Assembly: GCA_945906935.1 (NCBI GenBank)
Contig: CAMDSO010000022.1
Location: 1 to 42,487 of the forward strand
DNA from: Bordetella parapertussis
GTDB taxonomy: Bacteria > Pseudomonadota > Gammaproteobacteria > Burkholderiales > SG8-41
Length of the DNA: 42,487 nt
Direction: 5' to 3'
The notes under the pieces were generated by a model. The model was given only the letters and a program-made list of their open reading frames with translations. It made no database searches and was not told the DNA's origin. This document shows, piece after piece, positions 1-8,772 of the stretch. The position numbers and the translations under genes were made by a program. Position 1 is the first letter of the stretch; every line of letters starts with the position of its first letter.

Positions 1-142
1 TCCCGACGTAGTCAAGCGCTTCGCCACCTCCGGAACGCGCGTAGTGGTGAGCCGCTCGCCGGAAGACTACAGGGCTTTCTTCAAGGCCGAACAGGAAAGC
101 TACGCGGCCGTCATTAAAGCTGCCGGCATCACTGTCGACTGA
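1..142 (+). CDS. Bug/TctC-family substrate-binding protein, C-terminal end (partial)
   Basis: The window opens inside a gene read in frame 2 and ending at TGA 140-142. The visible 46 residues (PDVVKRFATSGTRVVV... ending KAAGITVD) match the C-terminal lobe of TctC/Bug periplasmic receptors: a 'G...VV..SPEDYRAFFKAE' segment, then the characteristic ending in which the last helix carries K.A.VIKAAGI. Such proteins capture carboxylates in the periplasm for tripartite tricarboxylate transporters or act as orphan receptors. The start, signal peptide and ligand pocket lie outside the window, so no substrate can be suggested. Another Bug fragment follows 42 bp downstream. Confidence 0.75.
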   Translation, partial: PDVVKRFATSGTRVVVSRSPEDYRAFFKAEQESYAAVIKAAGITVD

Positions 143-183
143 TCGTTCGTGGGAAATCCCCCGCTACCTCGACCGCCTGTTAG

Positions 184-408
184 GTGCTGGTGGTGCCGGC
201 AACCCTCAATGTCAAAACGCCCGCCGAACGGATTGCACTGGCTCGCGAAATCGCCCGCGTAATGAACCAGTCCGAAATCCAGGCGCGCCGGTTGTCGATG
301 GGTGCCGGAGCATCACCGGCCACGCCGCAGGAATTCGACCCTCTGCTATCAGAGCAGGTCGCGTTGACGATGAAGCTGGCGAAGCAGGTGGTGATCAAAC
401 CGGAATAA
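184..408 (+). pseudogene. Relic of a Bug/TctC substrate-binding protein (C-terminal piece)
   Basis: An open frame of 74 codons begins right after an in-frame TAG (181-183). It reads like the last quarter of a Bug receptor: a 'VVPATLNVKTPAERIALA' segment (compare the usual 'hvPAgTPaeivarLn' segment), a helix 'REIARVMNQSEIQARRLSMG' and a 'TPQEFDPLL' helix start. There is no signal peptide, no N-terminal lobe and no convincing ribosome binding site. I therefore read it as the 3' remnant of a decayed copy rather than a small gene. A functional small protein from GTG 184 cannot be excluded but is less likely. Confidence 0.5.
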
Positions 409-536
409 TCGCCGCCCGCTTCGATCCCCGCGGCCGGCGCCAGCGCTGCAACGGAGATGCACCGCCACGGTTTGGCAACGCACTGTCGTAAGCGCGAAGT
501 GCCAATCTCCTTCGCTGCCTCACGGCAAACAGCACA

Positions 537-1523
537 CTATCGATAGACCTTCAATCCCGCCTCGGTCACAATGCCACGCAACTGGTCGGCGAATTCACGC
601 GACGATTTCATCATGTCCTCGCCGCGCTGGTAGCCTTCTTCGAGCTGGTTGTCATCAAGGTATTTGCGCCATTCCGCGGTCTTGACCATGCGCGCGAACA
701 CGCCCTCCCAGTAAGCGGCGGCTTCGCGCGAAATACCGGGCGGCGCGACGATTCCGCGCATGGTGGCGTAACTTTTTACATTAAAGCCGGCCTCCTGCAT
801 GGTCGGCACATCGGGATAAGTCGACAGGCGCTTGCTGGCGACCTGCACCACCGCCCGCAACTGCCCGCGCCGCACGTATTCGCCGATTTCCTGCGGCTCG
901 GCGATCAGGAGCTGCATGTGGCCGCCGAGCAGCGAGGTCACGCGCTCGCCGCCGCCCGGAAACGAGATATAGCTCCACTGCGCACCGGTTTCCTTCTGCA
1001 GCAGCAGGCGCAGGAAATTGCCGCGGGTCTGCACCGAACCGCCGGCCTGGCGCAGCTTGCCCGGCTCTTTTTTGGCCGCATCGATGAAATCCCTGAGTGT
1101 GCGGTAGGGCGCATCGCCCTTGACCAGGATGAGCGTCGACTCGAGCACCAGCCGCGCAATCGGCGTCATGTCCCACAACTGCGCCTTTGCTTCCTCGGCC
1201 ATCAGCGGTGTCTGCACCCACGCCGCGGTGAACGCGGCGATCGTATGCGGCTCGCCGCGCTTTTCCATGACATAGGCCATGGCGGTGGCGCCGCCGCCGC
1301 CAGTGCGGTTGAGCACCTGACTGCGAACCGGTAGCAGCTTTTCACGTTCGAGCAGCAGACTGATCTGCCGCGCGAAAACATCTGAACCGCCCCCGGGCGC
1401 CGTGTGCACCACCAGTTCGACCGGGCGGGTCGGCTGAAACGATTGCGCCGCTGCAACACCGCACAGGTGCGCAGCCGATATAGCCAATGCTGCAAACGAT
1501 GTTATTCGAACGAACCCAGACAT
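537..1523 (-). CDS. Bug/TctC-family tricarboxylate-binding periplasmic protein
   Basis: A full-length periplasmic receptor of 328 residues. The chosen start is the ATG at 1523, because a strong Shine-Dalgarno (GAGGGGAGG) lies just before it; an ATG 15 bp further upstream overlaps that site. The protein begins with a Sec signal peptide (about residues 1-27, ending near GVAAAQS). The mature part starts with the family signature 'QPTRPVELVVHTAPGGGSD', followed by 'TGGGGATAMAYV' and a 'LLGGHMQLLIAEPQEIGEYV' core. Usual Bug length is 310-335. It is transcribed away from tctB, and the 179-bp gap between them must hold both promoters. It probably feeds the TctAB permease next door, because the tctC in that operon is destroyed (3716-3913); this is inference from position. 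Confidence 0.88.
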   Translation of the reverse strand: MSGFVRITSFAALAISAAHLCGVAAAQSFQPTRPVELVVHTAPGGGSDVFARQISLLLEREKLLPVRSQVLNRTGGGGATAMAYVMEKRGEPHTIAAFTAAWVQTPLMAEEAKAQLWDMTPIARLVLESTLILVKGDAPYRTLRDFIDAAKKEPGKLRQAGGSVQTRGNFLRLLLQKETGAQWSYISFPGGGERVTSLLGGHMQLLIAEPQEIGEYVRRGQLRAVVQVASKRLSTYPDVPTMQEAGFNVKSYATMRGIVAPPGISREAAAYWEGVFARMVKTAEWRKYLDDNQLEEGYQRGEDMMKSSREFADQLRGIVTEAGLKVYR

Positions 1524-1702
1524 GATGCCTCCCCTCATCGATGATCACAGCCTTATCTTACGCCGGATTGACGCAGTAGCCGTTCAACATTCAGCCGCCA
1601 GCGTCTATACTCGGCAAAAAGACCGGATCAACGGCGCACCATATGGAAGAGACATTCATGATCGAACAGGATGTGTCGCTCACGCGGCGCAGGGTGGGGT
1701 AG

Positions 1703-2170
1703 ATGGAAGAAAAATCCAACAAGACAGGTGATTTCTGGTCCGGCCTCGCATTGGCCGGGCTTGGCGTCTATATCGTTGTTGAAGCACGCCGCTGGGACTA
1801 TCTGGCCCCTGACGGACCGGGTGCCGGCTTTTTTCCGTTGTGGTACGGTGTGGTGATGATTCTGCTGTCGCTTGGTCTGGTGTTCTCCAGCGTCAAACGT
1901 GCATCGTCCACCGCTGATGCCCCAATTGATTGGGGACGAGCGGGGCGTGCATTGGCGTCGTGGTTCGCTCTGGTCGTTTGCGTGGCATTGCTCAAATTGC
2001 TCGGTTTTGTCCTGAGCTACGCGTTGTTTACGTTTTTTGTCGTGACTGTCATGTACGGCCGGCCAGTCAAGAGTGCACTGGTGATTGCGCTTGCCAGTGC
2101 GGCGGGTTTTTATCTGATTTTTCCGATGGCATTGAGCGTGCAATTGCCGGTCGGCATATTCGGATTCTAG
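1703..2170 (+). CDS. tctB: Tripartite tricarboxylate transporter small membrane subunit TctB
   Basis: A 155-residue protein with four hydrophobic segments (about residues 14-30, 47-63, 88-110 and 118-150), the layout of the TctB/DUF1468 family. TctB is the small membrane subunit that works with TctA and a periplasmic TctC in proton- or sodium-driven uptake of citrate-like acids. The motif 'DYLAPDGPGAGFFPLWYG' after the first membrane helix is typical (family form 'G.GPGfFP.ll'). ATG 1703 follows a G-rich ribosome site overlapping a TAG. The stop is 7 bp before tctA, indicating an operon. Confidence 0.88.
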   Translation: MEEKSNKTGDFWSGLALAGLGVYIVVEARRWDYLAPDGPGAGFFPLWYGVVMILLSLGLVFSSVKRASSTADAPIDWGRAGRALASWFALVVCVALLKLLGFVLSYALFTFFVVTVMYGRPVKSALVIALASAAGFYLIFPMALSVQLPVGIFGF

Positions 2171-2177
2171 GGGCAGC

Positions 2178-3689
2178 ATGGACATACTCGGTGGTTTGTG
2201 GAACGGCTTTGCGGTCGCGTTGGCGCCGATCAACCTGTGGTGGTGTTTCGTCGGTTGTTTTCTCGGCACGGTGGTCGGCATCATGCCCGGGCTCGGACCG
2301 CCGGCGACCATCGCGATGTTGCTGCCACTGACTTTTCAGATGGCACCGGCGAGCGCCATGATCATGTTGGCCGGCATTTATTATGGCGCCAAGTACGGCG
2401 GCTCGACCACCTCGATCCTGCTCAACGTCCCCGGCGAATCGGCTTCGGTGGTGACCTGCCTTGACGGCTATCAGATGGCACGCAAGGGCCGCGCCGGAGC
2501 GGCGCTCGGCATTGCAGCGATTGCGTCGTTTTTTGCCGGTACCGTCGGTGTGCTGGGCTTGATGCTGGTGGCGCCGCCGCTGGCAAAGTTTGCGCTGTCT
2601 TTCAGTTCGCCGGAGTACTTCGCACTGATGGTGCTGGGCCTTGCGATGGTCGTGCTGCTGGGCGGGCGTTCGATGTTGAAGGCGTTGCTGGCGATGCTGG
2701 TCGGGCTGTGGATTGCGACCATGGGTACGGATCTCTTCAGTTCCACTTCGCGTTTCACGTTCGGCAACATGGAGATGCTGGACGGCATTGACTTCGTGGT
2801 CGTCGCCATCGGCATCTTTGCGCTGGGCGAGGTTCTCGGCAACATGGAGACGCGCGAATCGGCGCAGAGCCTGCCGGTGCCTAAAGGGTGGCGCAATCTG
2901 CTGCCCACCATGCAGGACATGAAGGATTGCCGTTTTGCTTTTTTGAACGGCTCGGTGGTCGGTTTCGTCATCGGTGTGTTGCCCGGCGCCGGTTCCACTA
3001 TTGCCTCGTTTATCTCCTACGGTATTGAAAAAGCAGTGTCGAAGCGCCGTGACCAATTCGGCACCGGCATCATCGAAGGGGTGGCAGCGCCCGAGGGCGC
3101 CAACAACGCGGAAACCGGCGGTGCGTTGGTGCCACTGCTGACGCTGGGTATTCCAGGTTCAGGTACGACGGCGATTTTGCTGGGCGCACTGGTGTTGTGG
3201 GGCTTCAAGCCGGGGCCGTTGCTGATCCAGGAACATCCGGACCTGTTCTGGGGCCTGGTCGCCAGCATGTATGTGGGCAACGTCATGCTGCTGGTGCTGA
3301 ACCTGCCGCTGGTGCCGTTGTTCGCGCAATTGCTGCGCTTGCCGGTGCACGTGCTGTATCCGCTGATCTTCGGCATTGCCATCGTCGGTGTTTATACCGT
3401 GTCCAGCAGCTGGTTTGATCTCGCCATGCTGATGGCCTTTGGTCTGCTTGGCTACCTGATGCGCAAGCTCGATTATCCGGCGGCGCCGCTGGTGCTCGGT
3501 CTGGTCCTCGGTGACGCCATGGAGCGCGCCTTGCGCCAGTCGCTGATGATGTCGCAGGGCGATCTCGGCATCCTGGTGTCGCGTCCGATTTCGGCCGTGA
3601 TGCTGGCATTTGCGGTGCTGCTGCTACTGGTGCCAACGTTCGGCGTGCTCAACCGGTGGCGCCTGCGGGCGATTGAGTCGGAAGAATAA
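2178..3689 (+). CDS. tctA: Tripartite tricarboxylate transporter large permease TctA
   Basis: A 503-residue, very hydrophobic protein with about 12 membrane segments, matching TctA in length (about 500). It carries the two internally repeated signatures of the family: 'GIMPGLGP' near residue 34 and 'GVLPGAGSTIASF' near residue 264. These reflect the ancient duplication in this fold. 'YYGAKYGGSTTSILLNVPGE' near residue 68 is also diagnostic. TctA forms the translocation path in the inner membrane. It starts 7 bp after tctB. Directly downstream, where tctC would be expected, only a decayed 5' end remains. Confidence 0.93.
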   Translation: MDILGGLWNGFAVALAPINLWWCFVGCFLGTVVGIMPGLGPPATIAMLLPLTFQMAPASAMIMLAGIYYGAKYGGSTTSILLNVPGESASVVTCLDGYQMARKGRAGAALGIAAIASFFAGTVGVLGLMLVAPPLAKFALSFSSPEYFALMVLGLAMVVLLGGRSMLKALLAMLVGLWIATMGTDLFSSTSRFTFGNMEMLDGIDFVVVAIGIFALGEVLGNMETRESAQSLPVPKGWRNLLPTMQDMKDCRFAFLNGSVVGFVIGVLPGAGSTIASFISYGIEKAVSKRRDQFGTGIIEGVAAPEGANNAETGGALVPLLTLGIPGSGTTAILLGALVLWGFKPGPLLIQEHPDLFWGLVASMYVGNVMLLVLNLPLVPLFAQLLRLPVHVLYPLIFGIAIVGVYTVSSSWFDLAMLMAFGLLGYLMRKLDYPAAPLVLGLVLGDAMERALRQSLMMSQGDLGILVSRPISAVMLAFAVLLLLVPTFGVLNRWRLRAIESEE

Positions 3690-3715
3690 TTGCATTCTCT
3701 GGGAGGGGGTTTGGT

Positions 3716-3913
3716 TTAGCAAATTTTAAACAGGTGCTGGCAGCTGGGGTCGCGGTTGTCTGCGTGTTGCCGCTGGTCGCGACTGCGCAGGGCTGGAAGC
3801 TGGCGCGGCGACCGATAAACCCGTGCGACAGCGGGGGGGGGCACGAAACATCGCGCAAATTGATCGCTTCTCGGCCGGGTGATAGAGTCGTGCAAGAAAA
3901 AAAACTGGTTTGA
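3716..3913 (+). pseudogene. 5' relic of tctC (signal peptide and start of mature protein)
   Basis: Read in the frame of position 3716, this stretch encodes a Sec signal peptide-like run (FKQVLAAGVAVVCVLPLVAT, then AQGWK) followed by a blurred mature Bug start: 'RRPIN', then 'GGGHETSRKLI', then 'VVQEKKLV' before TGA 3911-3913. Intact Bug proteins have 'rPIeivv...GGG.D.taR.iq....ekKLv' in the same order. No ATG opens the frame; a GGAGGGGG sequence at 3702-3709 could be the old ribosome site. About 250 codons of the usual gene are absent. prpD begins 14 bp further on, so the body of tctC seems to have been deleted between tctA and prpD. Confidence 0.55.
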
Positions 3914-3926
3914 ATTTCCTATACAC

Positions 3927-5372
3927 ATGGCATCCATGAAAAAACACACACGTCCCGTTCCCGACAAGCTGATGTCGGATATCGCCGGTTACGTCGAGCG
4001 TTATCGCGTAAAAAGCCCGCTGGCGCGGGAGACCGCGCATTACTGCCTGATCGACAGTCTCGGTTGCGGTTTTGAGGCGCTGGCCCATCCGGCCTGCACT
4101 AAATTGCTGGGGCCGGTGGTGCCAGGCACCCAGGTGCCGCACGGCGCGCGCGTGCCGGGCACGCCGTTCGTGCTCGACCCGGTGCAGGCGGCGTTTCAAA
4201 TCGGCGCGCTGGTACGCTGGCTCGATTTCAACGACACCTTTTTCGGCGAGACGGTGACCCATCCGTCCGATTCCATCGGCGCCATACTCGCGGTGGCGGA
4301 CTGGCTGAGCCGCACGCGCGTGGCGCAGGGCAAGCCGCCGCTGCTGATGCACGAGGTGTTCGAGGCCGTCATAAAGGCCTATGAAGTTACCGGTGCCATG
4401 GCGCTTGAATACAACATCGGCTGGGAACTCGGCATCGATGTCATCATTCTCATCAAGGTTGCGTGTGCCGCCGTGGTTACCCGCATGCTGGGCGGCAGCC
4501 ATGATGAAATCGTCAATGCCGTGTCGAACGCCTTCATCGACGGCCATCCTCTGATTCTCTACCGCCGCAAGGGCAACACCGGCTCGCGCAAGTCGTGGGC
4601 GGCCGCCGATGCGGCGAGCCGCGGTGTCTGGCTCGCGCTGATGGCGGTCAAAGGCGAGATGGGATATCCGACGGCGCTGACGGCGAAGACCTGGGGTTTC
4701 TACGATGTGCTGGCCGAGGGCCGGCCGTTCAAGCCGCCGCAGCCGTTTGGCACCTATGCCGTGGAAAACGTGCAGTTCAAGATCGCCTATCCAGCGGCGT
4801 TTCACATGCAGACCGCGGTCGAGGCGGCGATCCTGCTGCATGAGTCGGTAGAGGGCCGCATCGACGACATCGAAAAAGTAGAGCTGTGGGTGCATGAACA
4901 CACCTTCAACTACCTCAGTCGCACCGGTCCGTTGAGAAATTACGCCGAGCGCGATCATTGCCCGCAGTACGTGGTTGCCATCGGCCTTATTTTCGGCAAC
5001 CTCGTGGCTGAGGACTATGAAGATGAGCGGGCGTCGGATCCGCGCATCGACCGGCTGCGTGAAAAGGTCGTCGTCATCGAAGACAAGGCCTACAGCCGCG
5101 GCTTTCTAGATGCGCGAAGGCGCTCCAATGCCAACGCGATACGCGTGCATTTCCGCGACGGGACGACCACTCGAAAATCCGAGGTTGAATATCCGCTCGG
5201 TCACCCGCGGCGGCGCAAGCAGGGCATACCGCTGCTGATCGCGAAGTTCGAGCAGAATGTGGCACGGGTCTATGCGGAAAAACGGCGCCGCGAAATCATT
5301 GAACTGTGCCTCGACCGTAAGCGGCTGGGCGCGTTGCCGGTCCATGAGTTCATGGATTTGTTGGCGCTGTAG
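3927..5372 (+). CDS. prpD: 2-methylcitrate dehydratase PrpD-family protein
   Basis: 481 residues from ATG 3927 (a second ATG is at 3936; a longer frame from GTG 3879 adds residues that do not look conserved). It resembles true PrpD closely: 'AHYCLIDSLGCGFEAL' near the start, then 'GTPFVLDPVQAAFQIGA', 'RWLDFNDTFF' near residue 97 and 'HPSDSIGAILAVADWLSR' near residue 111. PrpD (usual length about 480) dehydrates 2-methylcitrate to 2-methyl-cis-aconitate in the cytoplasmic methylcitrate cycle. No prpB or prpC is present. The gene instead sits in a TTT transporter operon, so here it may act on an imported citrate analogue; that assignment is inference. Confidence 0.85.
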   Translation: MASMKKHTRPVPDKLMSDIAGYVERYRVKSPLARETAHYCLIDSLGCGFEALAHPACTKLLGPVVPGTQVPHGARVPGTPFVLDPVQAAFQIGALVRWLDFNDTFFGETVTHPSDSIGAILAVADWLSRTRVAQGKPPLLMHEVFEAVIKAYEVTGAMALEYNIGWELGIDVIILIKVACAAVVTRMLGGSHDEIVNAVSNAFIDGHPLILYRRKGNTGSRKSWAAADAASRGVWLALMAVKGEMGYPTALTAKTWGFYDVLAEGRPFKPPQPFGTYAVENVQFKIAYPAAFHMQTAVEAAILLHESVEGRIDDIEKVELWVHEHTFNYLSRTGPLRNYAERDHCPQYVVAIGLIFGNLVAEDYEDERASDPRIDRLREKVVVIEDKAYSRGFLDARRRSNANAIRVHFRDGTTTRKSEVEYPLGHPRRRKQGIPLLIAKFEQNVARVYAEKRRREIIELCLDRKRLGALPVHEFMDLLAL

Positions 5373-5498
5373 GGAGGGCTGTATGCCGCGCCACCCGCGG
5401 CATGGCGCTGGCAAAATGGCCCCGCTGCTACAACAGCGCGCAGTGGCGCCGTGGCGGTGAACCCGGATTTCGAATAAAAATCTTAGTGGAGGAGTGGT

Positions 5499-6506
5499 AT
5501 GCAGGCACTGAATTGGCAAGGGCGCGGAACGAGCGGCGCGGGCGCACGCATTTTGTGTGCTGGGATTCTGATGGTCGCGGCCACTATTGCCGGTGCCGCC
5601 GATTGGAAGCCGGCAAAAAATATTGAGATAGTGGTGGCGTCTGGCGCCGGCGGCGGTCAGGACAAGACCGGCCGCATGGTCCAGCAGGCGATGCAGGCGA
5701 AACAACTGGCCGCGAACAGTGTGGTGGTCAATAAACCGGGCGGCGGCGGCACCATCGCCTGGAGTTATCTGAATCAGCAGGCGGGCGATGGTCACTACAT
5801 TTCCATCGCACCGTCCGCACTGATGACCAATCAGATATTGGGCAACAGTTCCCTCATCTACACGGATTACACGCCGCTGGCCCTGTTGAATACCCAGTAT
5901 GTGACGATCTCGGCGCGCGCCGATGCGCCGTTCCGGACGCTTAAAGAGTTGATGGAGCGCCTTAAAAAGGATCCGGAGTCGGTCAGCATTTCGGTCGGCA
6001 GCCGGCGCGGCGACGCCAATCACATCACCATCAGCACGGTTGCGAAAGCTGCCGGGGTGGACGTCAGGAAACTGAAGATCGTGGTGTTCAAGTCCGGTGC
6101 GGAGCCGATTCCGGCACTGCTTGGCGGGCACATCGACTTACTGATAGGGGCGGGCAACAACGTTCTGTCCCAGATGGAGAGCAGCAAAGTGCGGGTGCTC
6201 GGCATTTCCGCGCCGCAGCGCGTGAGCGGCGCGTTGGCCGAGGTGCCGACGCTGCGGGAGCAAGGTGTTGATGCGGTGGTCCCGGTGTGGCTTTCGGCAA
6301 TCGGCCCGCGCAACCTGACGGCGGCGCAGATTGCCTACTGGGACGGCGTGTTTGCCAGTGTCGTCAAGACCGACGAGTGGAAAGCGGGGCTGAAAGCGAG
6401 TCTGATGGAAGGGACCTACATGTCCAGCGCGGAAACCCGTAAATTTTTTGCCGCCCAACACGACGAGTTGAAACAGGTGCTGACGGAATTGGGGCTCGCC
6501 AAATAA
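5499..6506 (+). CDS. Bug/TctC-family substrate-binding protein
   Basis: 335 residues from ATG 5499, preceded by a good ribosome site (GGAGGAG). A signal peptide spans about residues 1-33 (hydrophobic run ILCAGILMVAATIAGA). The mature N-terminus 'DWKPAKNIEIVVASGAGGGQ' and 'VNKPGGGGTIAWSYL' are Bug hallmarks. A 'LLGGHIDLLIGAGNNVLSQM' segment and 'APQRVSGALAEVPTLREQG' complete the fold. Its mature start resembles the relic at 3716, so it may have taken over as the receptor of this TTT operon. It lies between two MmgE/PrpD-type genes, 126 bp after prpD and 66 bp before the next, all on one strand. Confidence 0.9.
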   Translation: MQALNWQGRGTSGAGARILCAGILMVAATIAGAADWKPAKNIEIVVASGAGGGQDKTGRMVQQAMQAKQLAANSVVVNKPGGGGTIAWSYLNQQAGDGHYISIAPSALMTNQILGNSSLIYTDYTPLALLNTQYVTISARADAPFRTLKELMERLKKDPESVSISVGSRRGDANHITISTVAKAAGVDVRKLKIVVFKSGAEPIPALLGGHIDLLIGAGNNVLSQMESSKVRVLGISAPQRVSGALAEVPTLREQGVDAVVPVWLSAIGPRNLTAAQIAYWDGVFASVVKTDEWKAGLKASLMEGTYMSSAETRKFFAAQHDELKQVLTELGLAK

Positions 6507-6572
6507 ATCGCGCTGGCGGGCCTGACAGTGCCGTGCGCCTATACATTGCTGCAATCGAGAGGAGAAGCGAAA

Positions 6573-7970
6573 GTGGGGTACCAGAGCAAGCAGTCCAATG
6601 CCAGCGGTACGGATGAAATTTCGCCGCTGATGCACACGGTGTCGAACTATATCGCGCAGGCGGCGCACAAGGCGCTGCCGGACGCCGTCACCGAAGCGAC
6701 CAAACATCATCTGCTCGACACGCTGGCGGCGATGATTTCCGGCTCGCGGCTGCCGCCCGGCGAGAAGGCCATCGCCTACATCAAGACGCAGGGCGGCACG
6801 CGCGAAGCCTGCGTGCCCGGTTCGCGTATCGTCACCACCGTCATCAATGCCGCGCTTGCCGGCGGCATGCTGGCGCACGCCGACGAAACCGACGATTCGC
6901 ATGCCGCTTCGCTGACCCATCCGGGCTGCGGTATCGTGCCGGCGGCACTGGCAATGGCGGAGAGCCGCAAGGCCGGCGGTACCGCGCTTCTGCGTGCCGT
7001 CGCCTTGGGTTACGACATCGGCACCCGCGCTTCGCTGGCGCTCGGCGGCCACGCACTGGCCGACACCGGGCGTGATACCCACAGCATCGGCACCATGTTC
7101 GGCGCCGCCGCCGCCGCCGGTTCACTCGCCGGTTTCAATGCCGATCAGGCGCGCCATCTGCTCTCCTATATGGGCAATCAGGCTGCCGGGTTGTCGAACT
7201 ATGCGCGCGATACCGAGCATGTCGAAAAAGCGTTTGTGTTTGGCGGCATGCCGGCGCGCAACGGGGCCGCCGCCGCAACCATGGTGGCGTTTGGCATGAG
7301 CGCGATCGACGACGTGTTCTCGGGGGACCGTAATCTTTTTGTCGCGTTCGCCCCGACGGCGAAGCCGGAGGAGTTCACACGCGGGCTCGGCGAAACCTTC
7401 GAAATCGTCAACACCAACATCAAGCGCTGGACCACGGGCAGCCCGATTCAGGCGCCGCTCGATTCGCTGTCGTACCTGATCAAGACGCACAAATTCAAGG
7501 CGGACGACGTCGAGAAAGTCGTGGTGCGCGTGTTTTCGCGCGGTGCCCACATTACCAACAATAACAGCATGCCCGATATCAACATGCAGTACATGGTTTC
7601 GGTGATGCTGCTCGACGGCACTGCCACCCTGCAGGCGGCTCACGACCACGAACGTATGCATGACCCCAAAGTAATGGCCATGCGCAACCGCGTCGAACTG
7701 CATGGCGATGCAGAACTCGATCGCGCGCTGCCGCGGCGCCAGGGCATCGTCGAACTCACGCTGCGCGACGGTCGCACGCTGCGTCATCACACGCCGGATG
7801 TGCGCGGCACACCCAGAAACCCGATGACGCGGGAAGAGGTCGATGAGAAATGTTATCTGCTGTGCGCCCCGGTCATCGGCAAAAAACGTGCGCGTGACCT
7901 TGTCAATGCCGTCTGGAACATCGAGCAGGTGAATAACGTCGGCGACTTGCGCCGGTTGCTCAGGGCCTGA
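6573..7970 (+). CDS. MmgE/PrpD-family dehydratase or decarboxylase
   Basis: 465 residues from GTG 6573, chosen because GAGAGGAG lies 8 bp upstream; ATG 6630 is an alternative and the frame could extend to 6528. MmgE/PrpD proteins act on tricarboxylic acids (2-methylcitrate dehydratase, cis-aconitate decarboxylase, iminodisuccinate epimerase). Family marks include 'HHLLDTLAAMISGSRL', 'HADETDDSHAASLTHPGCG' near residue 102 and 'IGTMFGAAAAAGSLAG'. It is more divergent than the prpD at 3927 and lacks the PrpD-specific 'LDFNDTW'-type segment, so the exact reaction is open. It is the last gene of the TTT run. A small hairpin (CTACTG/CAGTAG, 8020-8036) lies downstream. Confidence 0.85.
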   Translation: MGYQSKQSNASGTDEISPLMHTVSNYIAQAAHKALPDAVTEATKHHLLDTLAAMISGSRLPPGEKAIAYIKTQGGTREACVPGSRIVTTVINAALAGGMLAHADETDDSHAASLTHPGCGIVPAALAMAESRKAGGTALLRAVALGYDIGTRASLALGGHALADTGRDTHSIGTMFGAAAAAGSLAGFNADQARHLLSYMGNQAAGLSNYARDTEHVEKAFVFGGMPARNGAAAATMVAFGMSAIDDVFSGDRNLFVAFAPTAKPEEFTRGLGETFEIVNTNIKRWTTGSPIQAPLDSLSYLIKTHKFKADDVEKVVVRVFSRGAHITNNNSMPDINMQYMVSVMLLDGTATLQAAHDHERMHDPKVMAMRNRVELHGDAELDRALPRRQGIVELTLRDGRTLRHHTPDVRGTPRNPMTREEVDEKCYLLCAPVIGKKRARDLVNAVWNIEQVNNVGDLRRLLRA

Positions 7971-8296
7971 AGGGGGGATTGCCGGGAGTTCGCTCCTCGT
8001 ATGGACAGAAATTAGGATGCTACTGAAACTGCAGTAGTTTAGGGCTGCGAGGTGCTGCCAGCGGGTGCCGCGAACGGCGCGGTGGGCGCTGGCGCCACTA
8101 TCACCGCAAGGTGGCTTGAGTTGTTCTCGCTGCGCCTAAATTGATCACCCGGGGGTGCGCATTGACCAGTGTTTGTCGAGTGCCGGCGGTGGTCAATAGC
8201 AGATCTGTACAACCTGCCAACTGGTCAAATTACAATCGGCGGTAACACCTATGGGATTACCGCGGGCAGAAGCGGCCGGAGTTTGCCATCGCACCT
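7971..8296. other. Intergenic stretch without a convincing gene
   Basis: No conserved frame was found in these 326 bases. The stretch holds a short hairpin (CTACTG/CAGTAG near 8020-8036) and a perfect 9-bp inverted repeat, TTGACCAGT at 8162-8170 and ACTGGTCAA at 8220-8228. A 73-codon frame starting at 8169 shows no family features. Confidence 0.5.
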
Positions 8297-8716
8297 GTGG
8301 AAGGGCTGGAGTCGGTCTGGGACTATCCTGGCCCGCCGCGTATCGTGCCGGACCGACGGCGCGTGGAGGTTAGGTCTTGCGGCGTGCTGATTGCCAGTAC
8401 CATTGCGGCTTTCAGAATTCTGGAGACGGCGAGTCCACCAACGTTTTACCTTCCTGCCGTTGATGCCGATCTGGTGAGGCTCGTTCGCGTTCCGGGCAAT
8501 TCGGCGTGCGAATGGAAGGGCCGGGCCGGCTACTGGGCGCTGGCTGGAGATAAGTCGCGGCGCGCGGTGCGGTGGCGCTACGAAAAACCTCTGGCCGAGT
8601 CTGCCATGGTAGCCGGCGCACTTTCGTTTTACCCGGCGCTGGTCGATTGCACTGTCAATGGTGGGCGTGTGCGACTGCAGCCGGGTGGTTTTTTACGGCG
8701 GCTGGGTGACGGATGA
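8297..8716 (+). CDS. DUF427-domain protein
   Basis: 139 residues from GTG 8297. The DUF427 pattern is clear: 'SVWDYPGPPRIVPDRRRVEV' at the start (usual form 'eSvWdYPRPPr.e'), 'FRILETASPPTFYLPAVDAD' in the middle, then 'CEWKGRAGYWAL', 'AVRWRYEKPL' and a final 'GALSFYPALVD'. DUF427 domains are small beta-rich cytoplasmic folds of unknown biochemistry, often encoded near photolyase, pteridine or stress genes. The C-terminal 20 residues beyond the domain look unconserved. It converges with the MerR gene. A second, shorter DUF427 protein lies at 14823. Confidence 0.8.
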   Translation: MEGLESVWDYPGPPRIVPDRRRVEVRSCGVLIASTIAAFRILETASPPTFYLPAVDADLVRLVRVPGNSACEWKGRAGYWALAGDKSRRAVRWRYEKPLAESAMVAGALSFYPALVDCTVNGGRVRLQPGGFLRRLGDG

Positions 8717-8772
8717 AATTGTTGGCCCGGTAAAAGGCGCGCCGCAAACAGGGCGCTGGTAGCCGACGCCGT

